Shown here one piece after another: positions 1-9,103 of a stretch of 64,000 nucleotides of DNA. Position numbers and translations under genes: made by a program. Under the pieces are notes generated by a model, which was not told where the DNA came from, ran no database searches, and worked only from the letters and a program-made list of their open reading frames with translations. Source of the DNA: Flavihumibacter fluvii (GTDB lineage Bacteria > Bacteroidota > Bacteroidia > Chitinophagales > Chitinophagaceae); contig NZ_CP092333.1 in assembly GCF_018595675.2 (NCBI RefSeq), forward strand, positions 892,001-956,000, in the 5' to 3' direction. How positions within the stretch are numbered: position 1 is the first letter of the stretch; every line of letters begins with the position of its first letter.

Positions 1-27
1 TACAGCACTGATTAATTGCGGCATTGT

Positions 28-954
28 ATGGGAAATCTGAAAGTATTGATGGCTTTTGCGGCCATTTATTTTATATGGGGTGCAACATACCTGGCTGCCT
101 GGTTTGGCCTGGATAGTATACCGCCTTACCTTTTATCGGCCCTGCGTTTTTCATTGGCTGGAATTATCCTGCTGGTCTACGGCTACACCAGTAACGGGTC
201 CCTTCCCGGGATCCGATCTTTCAAGATCAATGGTATTGCCGGCAGCCTGATGCTTGTCGGCGGCAGCGGTTCAGTACTTTGGGCCCAGCAGTATCTTGGT
301 ACCGCCCTGGCTGCAATTCTGGTTTCCTCGCTGCCGATATGGTTTATCATCCTGGACCGGCAGCAATGGAAGGTATACAGGATCCAGCCCCTGGTCATCG
401 CAGGTATAATCCTTGGTTTTCTTGGTATCATTTTATTATTTGGTTTTACTGCCAAACAGGATCCAACCACCATGACCAATGATCGCCAGGTACTTAGTAT
501 TGCCGTTTTACTTGCAGGTTGCGTACTATGGACCATTGGTTCACTTTTTGTAACATACCGGCCAGTTGCTGAACCCATCTCAACGGGCACCGGAGTACAG
601 TTACTGGCAGGTGGATTGGTTAGCCTTTTGATCAGCATTGCATTTGGTGAGACTGCGAACTTTTCGTTTGCAAATGTGTCGGTGAATGCCTGGCTGGGAC
701 TCGCTTACCTTATTCTTTTCGGGTCGGTAATTGCTTACCTGGCCTATGTGTGGTTGCTCACGGTACGTCCGGCTGCACAGGTCGGTACTTTTGCCTATGT
801 AAATCCTGTGGTCGCGGTCTTCCTCGGAGCCTTTGTGGCCCATGAGAAAATTCCGGGTATACAGGTAATAGCGCTGGCGATCATCCTTGTTAGTATCCTG
901 CTGGTCAACCTGCCGAATTACCAAACATTAAAAGGCGCTAAAAATGATAGATAA
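28..954 (+). CDS. EamA/RhaT-family drug/metabolite transporter
   Basis: A 308-residue, very hydrophobic protein with about ten membrane helices arranged as two EamA repeats, roughly residues 5-135 and 160-295. The first helix carries the motif FIWGATYLA, typical of the family. Members export small metabolites or amino acids across the inner membrane; the substrate cannot be read from the sequence. The ATG at 28 is preferred to an in-frame TTG at 16, which would only add a polar MRHC tail. The stop overlaps the start of the next gene by 11 bases, so the two are probably co-translated. Confidence 0.88.
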   Translation: MGNLKVLMAFAAIYFIWGATYLAAWFGLDSIPPYLLSALRFSLAGIILLVYGYTSNGSLPGIRSFKINGIAGSLMLVGGSGSVLWAQQYLGTALAAILVSSLPIWFIILDRQQWKVYRIQPLVIAGIILGFLGIILLFGFTAKQDPTTMTNDRQVLSIAVLLAGCVLWTIGSLFVTYRPVAEPISTGTGVQLLAGGLVSLLISIAFGETANFSFANVSVNAWLGLAYLILFGSVIAYLAYVWLLTVRPAAQVGTFAYVNPVVAVFLGAFVAHEKIPGIQVIALAIILVSILLVNLPNYQTLKGAKNDR

Positions 955-1393
955 GCCTGCTATTTACGCATTATACAAAAAAGCAATTGGTGAAAAAATC
1001 CGATTACTTCAATCCAGTCTCGATGAGTTGAAGGAGATCGGAAAAAATGAAACAAAAAGTACGGCTGGTGATAAACACGAAACAGCCTTAGCCATGGTTC
1101 AGCTGGAACAGGAAAAGAAGCGGATCCAGTTGCGTGAAGTACAGCAGCAACTGGCGGACTTCGAGAAAATTGATCCGGGCAAAACTGCATTTAACGTGGG
1201 CAGGGGAAGCCTTGTTGTGACAAGCAAGGGACTATTTTATCTTAGCCTGGCACTTGGAAAAATAGTAATTGATGGAAAGCCCATCATTGCAATATCACCA
1301 CAATCGCCGTTGGGCCAGCAATTGATGGGACGTACTTCCGGCGATACCATAATTGTCCATTCGGTCGGCTATACCATTGAATCAGTACATTGA
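944..1393 (+). CDS. GreA/GreB-like C-terminal domain protein
   Basis: A 149-residue protein. Residues about 10-75 are charged and predicted to form a coiled coil, and the C-terminal half ends in a GreA-type FKBP-like segment with SPLGQQLMG followed by a GD motif. True GreA rescues stalled RNA polymerase through acidic residues at the coiled-coil tip, but this short Bacteroidota form is often annotated only as hypothetical or misnamed 3-oxoacyl-ACP synthase. The start codon lies inside the transporter gene. Functional assignment beyond the fold is an inference. Confidence 0.7.
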   Translation: MIDKPAIYALYKKAIGEKIRLLQSSLDELKEIGKNETKSTAGDKHETALAMVQLEQEKKRIQLREVQQQLADFEKIDPGKTAFNVGRGSLVVTSKGLFYLSLALGKIVIDGKPIIAISPQSPLGQQLMGRTSGDTIIVHSVGYTIESVH

Positions 1394-1471
1394 TTTGATT
1401 TTTAAACGTGGTTTCATTGTTTCTTCTTAATTTTTCCCCTCCAAATGATTATTATAAAAATTGCCTAATTT

Positions 1472-2083
1472 ATGCACTCAATGAGAAAAGCAACGATGTT
1501 ATTTGCGCTGATGCTGATTACAGCCAGCGTTTTCAGCCAGAAATTCAAGCCGCTGTTCAACGGGAAAGATCTCAATGGATGGACTATCCATGGTACCGAA
1601 AAATGGTATGTTGAAAATGGCGAACTGGTCTGTGAAAGTGGTCCTGATAAGCAATACGGTTATTTATCCACTGATAAGAATTACAAGAATTTTATCCTTG
1701 AGCTGAAGTTCAAACTGGAGGCCAATGGTAATAGCGGTGTATTCATCCGTTCCGGAATTGACGGCACAAAAATCAATGGCTGGCAGGTTGAAGTTGCCCC
1801 TCCTGATATGCATACCGGAGGCATTTATGAATCATATGGCCGTGGATGGTTGATCCAACCAAAGCCTGAAGATGAAAAAGCACTGAAAGGCACTGAGTGG
1901 AATACGATGAAAATAGAAGTGAATGGGGATGAAGTGACCAGTTATGTGAATGGGACCAAAATGGTGTATTTAAAAGATGAAAAGATTGGTGCAGGCCAGG
2001 GTTTTATTGCCTTGCAGATCCATGATGGCGGTGGCATCAAAGTCCGTTGGAAAGACATCAGGATCAAATCACTGGATAAATAG
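1472..2083 (+). CDS. Secreted DUF1080 protein (3-keto-disaccharide hydrolase family)
   Basis: A 203-residue protein with an N-terminal signal peptide (hydrophobic residues 8-20, ending near FSQ) and one concanavalin-like DUF1080 domain. Visible family marks are LFNGKDLNGW at the start of the domain and NSGVFIRSG in the middle. Characterised relatives hydrolyse 3-keto-glycosides after a Gfo/Idh-type dehydrogenase oxidises the sugar at C3. The next gene, 32 bases downstream on the same strand, is exactly such a Gfo/Idh protein, which supports that role. A second in-frame ATG at 1481 is an equally possible start. Confidence 0.85.
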   Translation: MHSMRKATMLFALMLITASVFSQKFKPLFNGKDLNGWTIHGTEKWYVENGELVCESGPDKQYGYLSTDKNYKNFILELKFKLEANGNSGVFIRSGIDGTKINGWQVEVAPPDMHTGGIYESYGRGWLIQPKPEDEKALKGTEWNTMKIEVNGDEVTSYVNGTKMVYLKDEKIGAGQGFIALQIHDGGGIKVRWKDIRIKSLDK

Positions 2084-2115
2084 CAACCATTTGTTAAACA
2101 AGCTTAAAAGATAAT

Positions 2116-3483
2116 ATGGAAAAAAACAATGGAAAATCACGGCGGCATTTCCTGAAACACCTTGCGACCGGAACAGCAGCCGTGGCAGCAGGATCAAACC
2201 TTTTTGCCAATGAAGACAGGCATGTATTCCTGGAGCATCTGTACCGTAAACCATTTGGTGCAAACGACCAGGTTAACCTGGCCCTGATAGGTGCCGGTGG
2301 TATGGGTACACAAGATACCATTACCGCGCTTGGTGTACCGGGTGTAAAACTGGTGGCAGTTTGTGATTTGTATGATGGCCGCTTGGCTGATGCAAAGAAA
2401 AAATGGGGAGCAGATATTTTCACCACCCGCAGTTATAAGGAATTATTAAACCGCAAGGATATTGATGCTGTAATTGTTGCCACACCAGATCATTGGCACC
2501 AGCAAATTTCCATAGACGCTATGAAAGCTGGAAAACATGTGTATTGTGAAAAGCCCATGGTGCATGCAATTACTGAAGGTCCTGCGGTGATTAAAGCGCA
2601 AAAGGAAACAGGGAAAATTTTCCAGGTAGGCAGCCAGGGGGTTTCTTCTTTGGGAAATGAAAAAGCCCGTGAATTGTTGAAAGACGGTGCTATCGGACAA
2701 CTGAATTATGCTGAAGGATTCTGGGCACGTCACTCACCGGTAGGAGCATGGCAATACCCGATTCCTGCTGATGCTTCACCTGCTACAGTTGACTGGGAGA
2801 CCTTCATCTCCAATACCAGTAAGCGGCCCTTTGATGCTACCCGTTTCTTCCGTTGGCGCAATTACCGCGATTATGGTACGGGTATGTCTGGTGACCTGTT
2901 TGTGCACCTTTTTTCCAGTCTGCATTTTATTACAAATTCCTTTGGCCCCAATAAAGTGTATGCATCCGGTGGTCTTCGATACTGGAAGGATGGCCGGGAA
3001 GTGCCCGATGTTTTGTTAGGCACCTTTGATTATCCTGAAAGTCAGGCCCATCCAGCCTTTAACCTATCGCTCCGCTGTAATTTTGTAGATGGAACCAGTG
3101 GTACCACTTACCTGAAACTGGTGGGAAGTGAAGGGTCCATGGATATTACCTGGGATAGTGTTACCGTGAAAAGGAATAAGGCTGTAGAATCAGATGATCC
3201 CTTCTTCATAGAAGCCATGAAAAAAGCCGGAAAGCCTGTAAGCGACAGGAAACGTATGGTGCCTCCGGAAGAATATACATTTGCTGCAGAAAAAGGTTAC
3301 CTGGGTGGTCCACATGACCATATGGTGAATTTCTTTACGGCTATCAGGAATAGTGGTTCTGTGGTGGAAGATGCAACTTTCGGTTACCGTGCAGCTGCTC
3401 CTGCATTATTATGCAACGACAGTTATAATCAGGATACTGCCATGTTGTGGAATCCGGAAAAAATGTTGTTACTGAAAAAATAA
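2116..3483 (+). CDS. Tat-exported Gfo/Idh/MocA-family oxidoreductase
   Basis: A 455-residue protein that opens with a near-perfect twin-arginine signal (SRRHFLKHL, then an Ala/Gly-rich stretch), so it is folded with its nicotinamide cofactor and exported through Tat. The Rossmann domain begins at IGAGGMG and the family motif CEKPMVH follows about 90 residues later. The C-terminal half is the usual GFO/IDH alpha/beta domain. It is placed directly after the DUF1080 gene and before a strong terminator, so the two form a two-gene unit. Together they suggest oxidation of a glycoside followed by hydrolysis of the 3-keto product. The exact substrate is unknown. Confidence 0.88.
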   Translation: MEKNNGKSRRHFLKHLATGTAAVAAGSNLFANEDRHVFLEHLYRKPFGANDQVNLALIGAGGMGTQDTITALGVPGVKLVAVCDLYDGRLADAKKKWGADIFTTRSYKELLNRKDIDAVIVATPDHWHQQISIDAMKAGKHVYCEKPMVHAITEGPAVIKAQKETGKIFQVGSQGVSSLGNEKARELLKDGAIGQLNYAEGFWARHSPVGAWQYPIPADASPATVDWETFISNTSKRPFDATRFFRWRNYRDYGTGMSGDLFVHLFSSLHFITNSFGPNKVYASGGLRYWKDGREVPDVLLGTFDYPESQAHPAFNLSLRCNFVDGTSGTTYLKLVGSEGSMDITWDSVTVKRNKAVESDDPFFIEAMKKAGKPVSDRKRMVPPEEYTFAAEKGYLGGPHDHMVNFFTAIRNSGSVVEDATFGYRAAAPALLCNDSYNQDTAMLWNPEKMLLLKK

Positions 3484-3515
3484 AGGGAAGAAAATTTTCT
3501 GTGGAAACAAATCCG

Positions 3516-3541
3516 GGAAAGGCATTTGCCTTTCCTTTTTT
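3516..3541 (+). terminator. Rho-independent terminator of the DUF1080-Gfo/Idh unit
   Basis: Stem GGAAAGGC (3516-3523) pairs with GCCTTTCC (3528-3535) over an ATTT loop and is followed by six T residues (3536-3541). This is a classical intrinsic terminator, 33 bases after the oxidoreductase stop codon. Confidence 0.85.
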
Positions 3542-3797
3542 AATGCTGTAATCGATAAGTGCCTGAAGTAATGAAAGCAAGGCCTTCTTCAGTTAGCGTA
3601 ACTGTTGAATCCACGCCCCTCTGTTTGAATAGAACAAGGTCTTCTGCGGCCAGTTCTTCCAGGTGAACTATAATAGCATCCCATGGAAGTGTCTGGCGAA
3701 GTATGATCTGGTTAGGCTTGCAAGAATAACGCGTAGGCGAGGGAGTATCCTGAACGATCGAATATAGTATCTCCAGTGTTTTGTAACGGTTATTCAT
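3540..3797 (-). CDS. Small winged-helix-like protein
   Basis: An 85-residue protein converging on the oxidoreductase gene; its last codon touches the T-run of the shared terminator. The sequence reads as helix, helix, then a beta hairpin: TLEILYSIV, VHLEELAAEDLVLF and VDSTVTLTEEGLAFI. That pattern fits a winged helix-turn-helix such as those of MarR or PadR relatives, although no second domain is present. It may bind DNA, but no target is evident. I do not recognise a named family. Confidence 0.55.
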   Translation of the reverse strand: MNNRYKTLEILYSIVQDTPSPTRYSCKPNQIILRQTLPWDAIIVHLEELAAEDLVLFKQRGVDSTVTLTEEGLAFITSGTYRLQH

Positions 3798-3955
3798 ATA
3801 GGCTGAAAATAGTAAGATTTATGCGCTCTGGAAACAGGTTGATAAGAATGTGAATAAGTTTCGGACCTTACAGCGTAAAATTCCTCAGTCACCCTTGCCT
3901 GGTTTTGGTAGAAAATCTGGTAATGATGGTAATTTTATAGAATTATTCCCACTGT

Positions 3956-6616
3956 TTATTCAATTTCCAGAAGCCGGATATTATCCTTTAAACGGATATC
4001 CCGGGATGACGCCCCAATCATTATACTGAATTCTCCTGGTTCAACTACCCATTGCATGTCCTTGTTCAACATTGCCAGCATTTCCGGAGTAATTTTAAAT
4101 TTCACTGTGGCAGAAGCACCCGGTTCCAGGTAGATCCGTTGAAAACCTTTGAGTTCCATTACAGGCCGGCTTACGGATGACAACAGGTCACGAATATATA
4201 ATTGTACGACTTCTTCACCTGCCATTTTTCCTGAATTGGTTATCTGGCAACTGACAGTAGTTGTTTCACCATTTTTAATTTGTGCAGGACTAAACTGAAG
4301 GTCAGTATAGTCAAACCGTGTATAACTCAAACCAAATCCGAATGGGAAAAGTGGTAAGCCGGACAGGTTGTAATAATCATCGCCACGGCCGGTTGGTTTA
4401 TGGTTGTATACCAGCGGTAATTGGGATTCATGTTGCGGGAAACTGATAGGCAGGCGGCCTGACGGGTTATTATCTCCAAAAAGGATAGCAGCCAGGGCAT
4501 TACCTGCTTCTTCCCCGCCGTACCAACTGTCTATGATGGCACCGGCATTGTTTATCCAGTTGCCCATGGTAATAGCACTGCCGCCTGTAAGTACAACCAC
4601 CACCGGCTTTCCTGTGGCCGCTATTGCCCTGATTAATTCCTCCTGGTGGCCTGGCAGGGACAGGTAAGCACGGTCCTGGAACTCACCCTCATGAATGCCT
4701 GCTGCGACAATGGCGATATCTGCCTTTTCTGCTATTGCTACAGCAGCTTTTAATTTCTTAGCCCAGTCATTTTTGACATCCATGGTCCAGACCAGGCGGA
4801 TATGTGCATTGCCAACCGGTTCGAAATATTCAACACGGATTGCGTATTTTTTGCCTTTTTCAAAATACCGGCTTACGAGTTTAGTGCTATAGGTTTGTTT
4901 GTTCCAGTTATTGATCAATAGGCTATCATTGATGTATAACCGATAACCGTCATTTCCATCCAGTCCGATTGAATAATTTCCTGTTTTGGGTGCTGTTAAG
5001 TCACCGCTCCATCTTACTGAATAAAAGTCTGCATTGATTTTTTCACCAGGTGAGGAGAGGGTCCAGGAAAAGTTCAATTCACGATCGGTCCTGGTTAAAG
5101 CCGGTGTACCGGATAACAACAAATTATTGAAGTATTCCCCTTTTAATCCTTCCTCCCTGCCATTTCGCAAATTAGCTGCTGGTATGACCGTAAAATTTTC
5201 TGCAGCTATGCCGGCTCCATGGGAATAGGTTACTGGAATTTGGCCCGCTCTTTTTTTGATGCCTTCCAGGAAATTTACCGTGCCATTCCCACTTCCGCTA
5301 TATCCGCCCAGCCTTCCGGCCGTGGCTTCTTCACCAATCACTGCAATGCTGCGTATCTTCTTTGAAAGAGGTAATAGGTTGTTTTCGTTTTTTAACAGGA
5401 CCATTGACTTAATTGCTGCTTCCCTGGCAATTATTTTATGGTGATTGTTATTTAGTAATGTGATGATTTGTGATTCATCAACATAGGGGTTCTCAAACAG
5501 ACCCAATTGAAATTTGGCGGTCAGCACCCTTGCTACGGCATCATCAATACGGGTTGTATCAACTGTCCCGTTTAAAAATGGCGGTATGAATAATTTATGG
5601 TGCGCATAATCTGTCTGGAAAATCACATCCAGTCCGTTATTCACAGCATGCATCCCGGCATCTGAATAGGTTTTGGCAGTATTGTGTAAAACCACCTCAC
5701 CGCCAACAGCATTAGCATCGGAAATCACAAATCCATTAAATCCCCATTCACCTTTAAGTTGTTTCATGAGTAATTTATTGTTGCTCGAACTTGCCTGACC
5801 ATCAACTGAATTATAAGCTGTCATGATAGACCTTGAGCCACCGCGTTCAATACATGCTTTGAAGGGTACCAGGTAAATTTCTTTCATGAGGCGGTCATTC
5901 CAGTGGATAGGATAACTATCCCGGCCTCCATCCCCCACATTTGCAATAAAATGTTTGGGAGTGGTAATAATTCCCCTTTGTTCAAATGCCTTTACAAAGG
6001 CTACGCCCATTTCACTGGACAGAAATGGATCTTCCCCATAAGTTTCTTCTGTGCGGCCCCATCGCACGTCACTGGCGATATTCACGACCGGTGTAAGGAT
6101 ATCCCTAATGCCCCTTGCCTTAGTTTCAACCGCAATGGCTGATGCCACGCTGTTCATCATAGCAGTATCCCAGGTAGCTGCCAGGGCAATAGCCTGTGGA
6201 AATGCCGTAGCGCCGTCACGAACAAGTCCATGCAATGCCTCATCAAAAGCAATGATGGGAATACCCAGGCGGGTCTCTTCCACGAAAAATTTCTGTATAG
6301 CATTGATTTTCCGGGTAAGTGCCAATGGTTTTTCGGTGGTATTATAGGACAGCAGTTGGCCACCTGCATCACCTTTAGATCCGGCACTTACCTGGAAACC
6401 AAAAATGCCGTTTTTCAATTGGTCCTTGCTGACCTGGTCAAGGTCACCGGGAATCATGAACAGTTGCCAGAATTTCTCTTCCGCATTCATTCTGCCCAGG
6501 AGGTCTTTCACTCTTTCGGGTATGGGTAAACGGGGATTTTTATACGGAGGGATTTGTTGGCCAATGGATACAATTGAGGTAATAATCAACAAGAATAAAA
6601 CAGGGAGGATTCTCAC
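3956..6616 (-). CDS. Glycoside hydrolase family 3 beta-glycosidase with PA14 domain
   Basis: An 886-residue exported enzyme: signal peptide (residues 1-20), GH3 N-terminal TIM barrel, GH3 C-terminal domain interrupted by a PA14 domain from about residue 487 to 620 (starting EGLKGEYFNN), and a fibronectin-III-like C-terminal domain. The catalytic nucleophile is predicted as Asp300 in GFVISD. The motif HEGEFQDR resembles the segment holding the acid/base Glu. Such enzymes cleave beta-glucosides, xylosides or related oligosaccharides in the periplasm or outside the cell; the PA14 insert is thought to shape substrate length specificity. It is divergent from the fucosidase gene, with an 81-base gap. 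Confidence 0.93.
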   Translation of the reverse strand: MRILPVLFLLIITSIVSIGQQIPPYKNPRLPIPERVKDLLGRMNAEEKFWQLFMIPGDLDQVSKDQLKNGIFGFQVSAGSKGDAGGQLLSYNTTEKPLALTRKINAIQKFFVEETRLGIPIIAFDEALHGLVRDGATAFPQAIALAATWDTAMMNSVASAIAVETKARGIRDILTPVVNIASDVRWGRTEETYGEDPFLSSEMGVAFVKAFEQRGIITTPKHFIANVGDGGRDSYPIHWNDRLMKEIYLVPFKACIERGGSRSIMTAYNSVDGQASSSNNKLLMKQLKGEWGFNGFVISDANAVGGEVVLHNTAKTYSDAGMHAVNNGLDVIFQTDYAHHKLFIPPFLNGTVDTTRIDDAVARVLTAKFQLGLFENPYVDESQIITLLNNNHHKIIAREAAIKSMVLLKNENNLLPLSKKIRSIAVIGEEATAGRLGGYSGSGNGTVNFLEGIKKRAGQIPVTYSHGAGIAAENFTVIPAANLRNGREEGLKGEYFNNLLLSGTPALTRTDRELNFSWTLSSPGEKINADFYSVRWSGDLTAPKTGNYSIGLDGNDGYRLYINDSLLINNWNKQTYSTKLVSRYFEKGKKYAIRVEYFEPVGNAHIRLVWTMDVKNDWAKKLKAAVAIAEKADIAIVAAGIHEGEFQDRAYLSLPGHQEELIRAIAATGKPVVVVLTGGSAITMGNWINNAGAIIDSWYGGEEAGNALAAILFGDNNPSGRLPISFPQHESQLPLVYNHKPTGRGDDYYNLSGLPLFPFGFGLSYTRFDYTDLQFSPAQIKNGETTTVSCQITNSGKMAGEEVVQLYIRDLLSSVSRPVMELKGFQRIYLEPGASATVKFKITPEMLAMLNKDMQWVVEPGEFSIMIGASSRDIRLKDNIRLLEIE

Positions 6617-6697
6617 TTTGATGTAATTTTAAATCGATACTTGTTAAGTTTTGCCATATAAAACTAAACATGTTCGGTTCATTTTAAATCCTTTTGC

Positions 6698-8146
6698 ATG
6701 AAAAGAATTTTCTGTATCATTTCTTGTTGCGTCTTTTCACTCGTTGTAGCAGCCCAGGAACATGAAATGTCTACAAATTACATTCGGCCAACTGATCCAT
6801 TGGTGTTGGAGAAACTTGATCATTGGCAGGACCTAAAATTCGGCTTATTCATGCATTGGGGTACCTATAGTCAATGGGGTGTTGTGGAAAGCTGGAGTAT
6901 TTGTCCAGAAGATGAAGGGTGGACCCAGCGGCGAGGTCCATATGCTGCAAATTATAATGACTATAAAAAGGCTTATGAAAACCTTCAAACCACCTTCAAT
7001 CCAACCCGGTTTGATCCGGCTAAATGGGCTGCTGCCGCTAAGGATGCCGGAATGAAATATGTTGTGCTGACTACCAAACACCATGATGGGTTTTGTATGT
7101 TTGATACCAAAGAAACCGATTACAAAGTCACTTCCGGTAAAACCCCTTTTTCAACCAGTCCCCGGAGCAATATTGCCAAGGAGGTATTCGATGCTTTCCG
7201 GAAGGATGGTTTTATGATCGGGGCCTATTTTTCAAAGCCAGACTGGCATGAACCGAACTATTGGTGGCCCTATTTCCCACCCAAGGATCGCAATGTGAAT
7301 TATGATCCAAAAAAATACCCGGAGAAATGGGCGGCCTTTAAAAAATTCACCTATAACCAGATCCAAGAGTTGATGACGGGTTATGGTTCGGTAGATATTT
7401 TGTGGCTTGATGGTGGCTGGGTTCGACCTTTTAGTACAATCGATCCCAAAATTGACTGGCAACGAACGATACCCTATGACCAGGATATTGATATGGCCGG
7501 CATTGCCAAAATGGGACGGACATACCAGCCTGGCCTGGTTGTTGTTGACCGGTCTGTTGGCGGGGAATTTGAAAATTATGTAACCCCGGAGCAAACCATT
7601 CCCGCGAAACCTTTAGCCTTCCCCTGGGAGAGTTGCATTACCATGGGCGGATCCTGGAGTTATGTGCCCGGTGATACCTATAAACCCACCAATGAACTCG
7701 TGCATATGCTTGTCAGGATCATTTCACGCGGCGGTAATTTCCTGTTGAATATCGGGCCTTCGCCGGAAGGTGATTTTAGTGATACGGCGTATAGCCGGTT
7801 AAAAGAAATCGGTCAATGGATGAAAGTGCATGGTGAAGCCGTATATGGTACAATTCCTTTTGCACCATATGAACAGGGAAATGTTGTGTATGTGCAGTCT
7901 AAGGATAAAAAGATTCTATATGCTTACGTCCTGAGTAATAAGGAAGGTCATCTGGAATTGCCGGCTCAAATTGTTGTACCAGGAATTACTGCTAATAAGA
8001 AGACCAAGGTGATTTGCCTGGATGCACCAGCATTGAAATTGAAACTGGTCAACAAAGATGGCGCTGCTATCCTTCATTTGCCTGAAACACTGGCCAATCG
8101 GGCGGCTTCTTTCCGGTATGCTACCACCTTTAAAATTATTTTATAG
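6698..8146 (+). CDS. Alpha-L-fucosidase, glycoside hydrolase family 29
   Basis: A 482-residue enzyme with a signal peptide (residues 1-19, ending VAAQ). The N-terminal catalytic barrel shows LKFGLFMHWGTYS, TTKHHDGFCMFD and WLDGGW. Asp238 of WLDGG is the predicted nucleophile. The C-terminal part is the small beta-sandwich domain. It removes fucose from glycans by a retaining mechanism, in the periplasm or outside. Its neighbours (GH3, DUF1080, Gfo/Idh, esterase) indicate a small glycan-use region, although no SusC/SusD pair is visible. Its last 11 bases overlap the end of the convergent esterase gene. Confidence 0.93.
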   Translation: MKRIFCIISCCVFSLVVAAQEHEMSTNYIRPTDPLVLEKLDHWQDLKFGLFMHWGTYSQWGVVESWSICPEDEGWTQRRGPYAANYNDYKKAYENLQTTFNPTRFDPAKWAAAAKDAGMKYVVLTTKHHDGFCMFDTKETDYKVTSGKTPFSTSPRSNIAKEVFDAFRKDGFMIGAYFSKPDWHEPNYWWPYFPPKDRNVNYDPKKYPEKWAAFKKFTYNQIQELMTGYGSVDILWLDGGWVRPFSTIDPKIDWQRTIPYDQDIDMAGIAKMGRTYQPGLVVVDRSVGGEFENYVTPEQTIPAKPLAFPWESCITMGGSWSYVPGDTYKPTNELVHMLVRIISRGGNFLLNIGPSPEGDFSDTAYSRLKEIGQWMKVHGEAVYGTIPFAPYEQGNVVYVQSKDKKILYAYVLSNKEGHLELPAQIVVPGITANKKTKVICLDAPALKLKLVNKDGAAILHLPETLANRAASFRYATTFKIIL

Positions 8147-9098
8147 TATTTACCGGCAGGGACTGCCGGGCTGAAACTTGTTCCCCTAAAAACCCGGTAA
8201 TAAAAAGAGCAGCATCACGGCACCTTTTCCTGGCAGCTGGTCCGGTCCAAAACGGATTGAAATGACGGGAAAGTTCATGCCCGATTCCATCATATATTTT
8301 GAGTTGGTTCGGTGTTCCCAACTGGTCTAGTTGCCTGTGCATTACACTGCTGCCGAATACCGTGGGTTCTGAATAATTTATGGGTACTACGCGATCTTTT
8401 GAGCCATGGACACTAACTACAGGGATCCTTGCGTTGTTCAACCAGCTCGAATCATATATACCACCCCAGCAATTTACAATTGCTGTAATGCCCTCAATAA
8501 AAGGTTTTTGGGAAAGATTTCCTGCATGTTTTGTATCAAATATCCTGGTCAGTGCTGCAGGACTGCTGTATGCTGCCTGTATGGCCATCATTCCGCCTAC
8601 TGAATTACCGGCAAGAATAATATTATTGGTATCAATGCCATATTTTCCGGCATTCAATTTAAGGAAAGTGACGGCTTGCTGCAGGTCTTGAATGGCATCG
8701 AAACAACCTTCCGCAAGGTCTTTAAAACTTGAGAGGGGCCTTTTTTTACTGAGGCGATAGTTCAAAGAAGCACAAATATATCCTTGTTGTGCAAATGCTT
8801 TACTGAAAACTGGTGTGCTGTTTGATTTTTTTGATCCCAGTTTAAATCCACCGCCATGCATCATGATAATCAGCGGTCGTTTGATAGTAGATGTGGAAAC
8901 AGGTGAATAGATATCCAGGAGATAATAATTTGACCTGATGCCGGATTTTACAGGCTGGCCATAACGGATGTTTTTTTGAATGATAATTTCGGTTGCAAGG
9001 TGATTTGAAGCAGGTGCCATTTCCCCGCTTTGGGCGTGCAAAGCGGGAGGTAATGCAAGTAGAGGCATCAGAACAGTGATATAGATGAATGAATTCAT
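8136..9098 (-). CDS. Secreted alpha/beta-hydrolase (esterase/lipase-like)
   Basis: A 320-residue alpha/beta-hydrolase with an N-terminal signal peptide (residues 1-21). The oxyanion-hole motif HGGG and the nucleophile elbow GNSVGG are clear, and a GIGHELSR segment near the C-terminus would supply the catalytic His. The HGGG motif points to the carboxylesterase or hormone-sensitive-lipase-like branch, and a role in deacylating plant or glycan esters is plausible next to the glycosidases. It lies 5 bases after the ABC exporter gene on the same strand and is probably co-transcribed with it. The substrate is unknown. Confidence 0.85.
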   Translation of the reverse strand: MNSFIYITVLMPLLALPPALHAQSGEMAPASNHLATEIIIQKNIRYGQPVKSGIRSNYYLLDIYSPVSTSTIKRPLIIMMHGGGFKLGSKKSNSTPVFSKAFAQQGYICASLNYRLSKKRPLSSFKDLAEGCFDAIQDLQQAVTFLKLNAGKYGIDTNNIILAGNSVGGMMAIQAAYSSPAALTRIFDTKHAGNLSQKPFIEGITAIVNCWGGIYDSSWLNNARIPVVSVHGSKDRVVPINYSEPTVFGSSVMHRQLDQLGTPNQLKIYDGIGHELSRHFNPFWTGPAARKRCRDAALFITGFLGEQVSARQSLPVNTIK

Positions 9099-9103
9099 CG
9101 TTG

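Noticed and set aside
4404-6529. Series of plus-strand ORFs inside the GH3 gene
   Set aside because: All are shadows of a well-supported enzyme, with no motif or start context of their own.
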